Position numbers and translations under genes: made by a program. The notes under the pieces were generated by a model. It was not told the origin of the DNA. It worked only from the letters and a program-made list of their open reading frames with translations, and ran no database searches. From the NCBI GenBank assembly GCA_027080605.1, contig JALWRO010000243.1, forward strand, positions 551-14,361: DNA of 13,811 bases, written 5' to 3'. The number at the start of each line of letters is the position of its first letter. Position 1 is the stretch's first letter. Positions 12,806 through 13,811 of the stretch are shown here, in pieces. The stretch is from Campylobacterales bacterium. Lineage in GTDB: Bacteria; Campylobacterota; Campylobacteria; Campylobacterales; QNZT01.

Positions 12806-13185
12806 TGTTCCAGATACCTCTCCAGTATGATCTGTGCGGCGATTGAGTCGATCCTGCCGTCACGTTTCTGGCGCACAACACCCTGCATGCGCGCCTTCGC
12901 CTCCGCGGAGCTGCCGTACTCGTCCACATAGACTACTTCCCCCGCAAATGCCAGCAACGAAACGAAGTGGCGAATCCGGCGTGTCATCTCCTCTTCGCCG
13001 GCACCCCCTTTGGGCAAGCCGACAATCAGCGTTTCGACTTCCCACTCTTTCAGAAAAGCGTCCACATCTCTCGCCGCCTGATTGCGGTTTTTGCGCAGTA
13101 TAGCATGCTGCGGAAAGACTACTTTGCCGTCACTTACTGCCACGCCGATGCGTTTGAGTCCGACGTCGATCGCGGCATACTTCAC
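12787..13185 (-). CDS. ruvX: RuvX/YqgF-family RNase H-fold nuclease
   Basis: A 132-residue protein with the YqgF pattern: AIDVGLKRIGVAVSD with D7 as the first catalytic acid, LIVGLPKGGAGEEE near 53-66, VDEYGSSAEA near 92-101 (second acid), and RIDSIAAQIILERYL near 111-125 (third acid D113). The protein is annotated in many genomes as a putative Holliday junction resolvase, and work in E. coli links it to 16S rRNA 5' end processing. The start overlaps the end of dprA by 4 bases (ATGA). The dprA-ruvX pairing is one I recall from Campylobacter and Helicobacter, which supports the taxonomic guess. Confidence 0.92.
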   Translation of the reverse strand: MKYAAIDVGLKRIGVAVSDGKVVFPQHAILRKNRNQAARDVDAFLKEWEVETLIVGLPKGGAGEEEMTRRIRHFVSLLAFAGEVVYVDEYGSSAEAKARMQGVVRQKRDGRIDSIAAQIILERYLEQCIRDS

Positions 13186-13811
13186 AGTGGATAGACCTTC
13201 AGGTTTTCGATCTTCACTTTGCCCTCCAGCTCATATTCGTAGACTCTGTCTCCAAACTTTGCGAGTACTTCACGCAGTGCCGGGGTCTGTTCACAAAACG
13301 CCAGCAGTGCATCCTCCTCCTGAACCGGTTCACCAAACTGCGCCACAAAGGCGTCGATATCCCAGATCGGTTTGGCCAGCCCATCGAGTAGCAGCTTTTG
13401 TGTTCCTTCACTCTCTCCCAGCCTGTGCGGCAGAACATAGATCTTTTTACCCAGCTCCAGGGCGATCTCGGCGCTTCGCATCGTGCCGCTGTTCGCATCG
13501 GCCTGGGTGATGATCAGAAACTCCCCCAGTGCCACGACGATACGGTTGCGTACGACGAAGCTGTATTTGGTCGCGCGGGTGCCCGCCTCGTACTCACTGA
13601 TCGCCAGACCGTTTTGCCAGATATTGCGTATCAGCTTCTCGTTGACTCGGGGATAGACGATATCGAGACCATTAGCCATGACGGCGATGGTCTCGGGATA
13701 AGCGGCCTGATGTGCGAGCGCGTCGACACCCATCGCCGCACCGCTGACGACACCGTAGCCGATTCCGGCAAATGCGGCGGCGATACGTCTGGTCATCTCT
13801 TTGGTATAGGC
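13182..13811 (-). CDS. dprA: DNA processing protein DprA, C-terminal part (cut by window edge)
   Basis: The frame is open to the window end, giving the last 209 residues; the true start lies outside. The Rossmann-like DprA core is clear: VVSGAAMGVDALAHQAAY, YPRVNEKLI, ISEYEAGT, KYSFVVRNRIVVALGEFLII, SGTMRSAEIALELGKKIYVLP and EGTQKLLLDGLAKPI. DprA binds single-stranded DNA taken up during natural transformation and loads RecA. The C-terminal tail after the core is short (about 50 residues). It is followed directly by ruvX with a 4-base overlap. Confidence 0.93.
   Translation of the reverse strand, partial: AYTKEMTRRIAAAFAGIGYGVVSGAAMGVDALAHQAAYPETIAVMANGLDIVYPRVNEKLIRNIWQNGLAISEYEAGTRATKYSFVVRNRIVVALGEFLIITQADANSGTMRSAEIALELGKKIYVLPHRLGESEGTQKLLLDGLAKPIWDIDAFVAQFGEPVQEEDALLAFCEQTPALREVLAKFGDRVYEYELEGKVKIENLKVYPL

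Overview
The window most likely comes from a member of the Campylobacterota (a Sulfurovum/Sulfurimonas-like bacterium). This is an inference. It rests on the dprA-ruvX neighbourhood, which I recall from Campylobacter and Helicobacter, on a PglK-like flippase, on a wlb/wbp-type amino-sugar gene set, and on mostly AT-rich DNA that becomes clearly more GC-rich at the right end. No rRNA, tRNA or CRISPR array was seen, and no gene-free stretch exceeds 300 bases.

Layout. Positions 1-11684 are one long leftward (minus-strand) surface-glycan locus. Read in transcription order, the glycan genes are wbpO (UDP-HexNAc 6-dehydrogenase), wbpP (UDP-GlcNAc 4-epimerase), wbpB/wlbA (3-dehydrogenase), wbpD/wlbB (N-acetyltransferase), wbpE/wlbC (PLP aminotransferase), an ABC flippase, a family 2 glycosyltransferase and the start of a second one. 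Together they could make UDP-GlcNAcA, UDP-GalNAcA and a 2,3-diacetamido-uronic acid nucleotide, assemble them on a lipid carrier and flip the product across the inner membrane. To the right lie a 44-residue one-helix membrane protein, a divergent intergenic region with a long inverted repeat, a Spx/ArsC-like reductase on the plus strand, and a compact minus-strand cluster of dprA (cut by the window edge), ruvX and an ICMT/PEMT-type methyltransferase gene.

Accessory genes sit at gene boundaries in the glycan operon. A 23S-IVS-type four-helix-bundle gene lies between wbpO and wbpP. A DUF1016 (YhcG-like) gene that appears to lack its nuclease core and two MNT/HepT toxin-antitoxin pairs lie between wbpP and wbpB. 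An antitoxin/PIN-toxin pair lies between wbpD and wbpE, and its PIN gene is fused in frame to wbpE.

Two patterns stand out. First, the 3' end of wbpP recurs after each of the three inserted units between wbpP and wbpB (8086-8130, 7213-7317, about 6376-6412), as if this gene end were a repeatedly used insertion site that is rebuilt each time. Second, imperfect tandem repeats with a 7-bp period occur at eight or nine places, often inside reading frames, where three units add seven residues in frame. One of them is the exact joint of the PIN-WbpE fusion.
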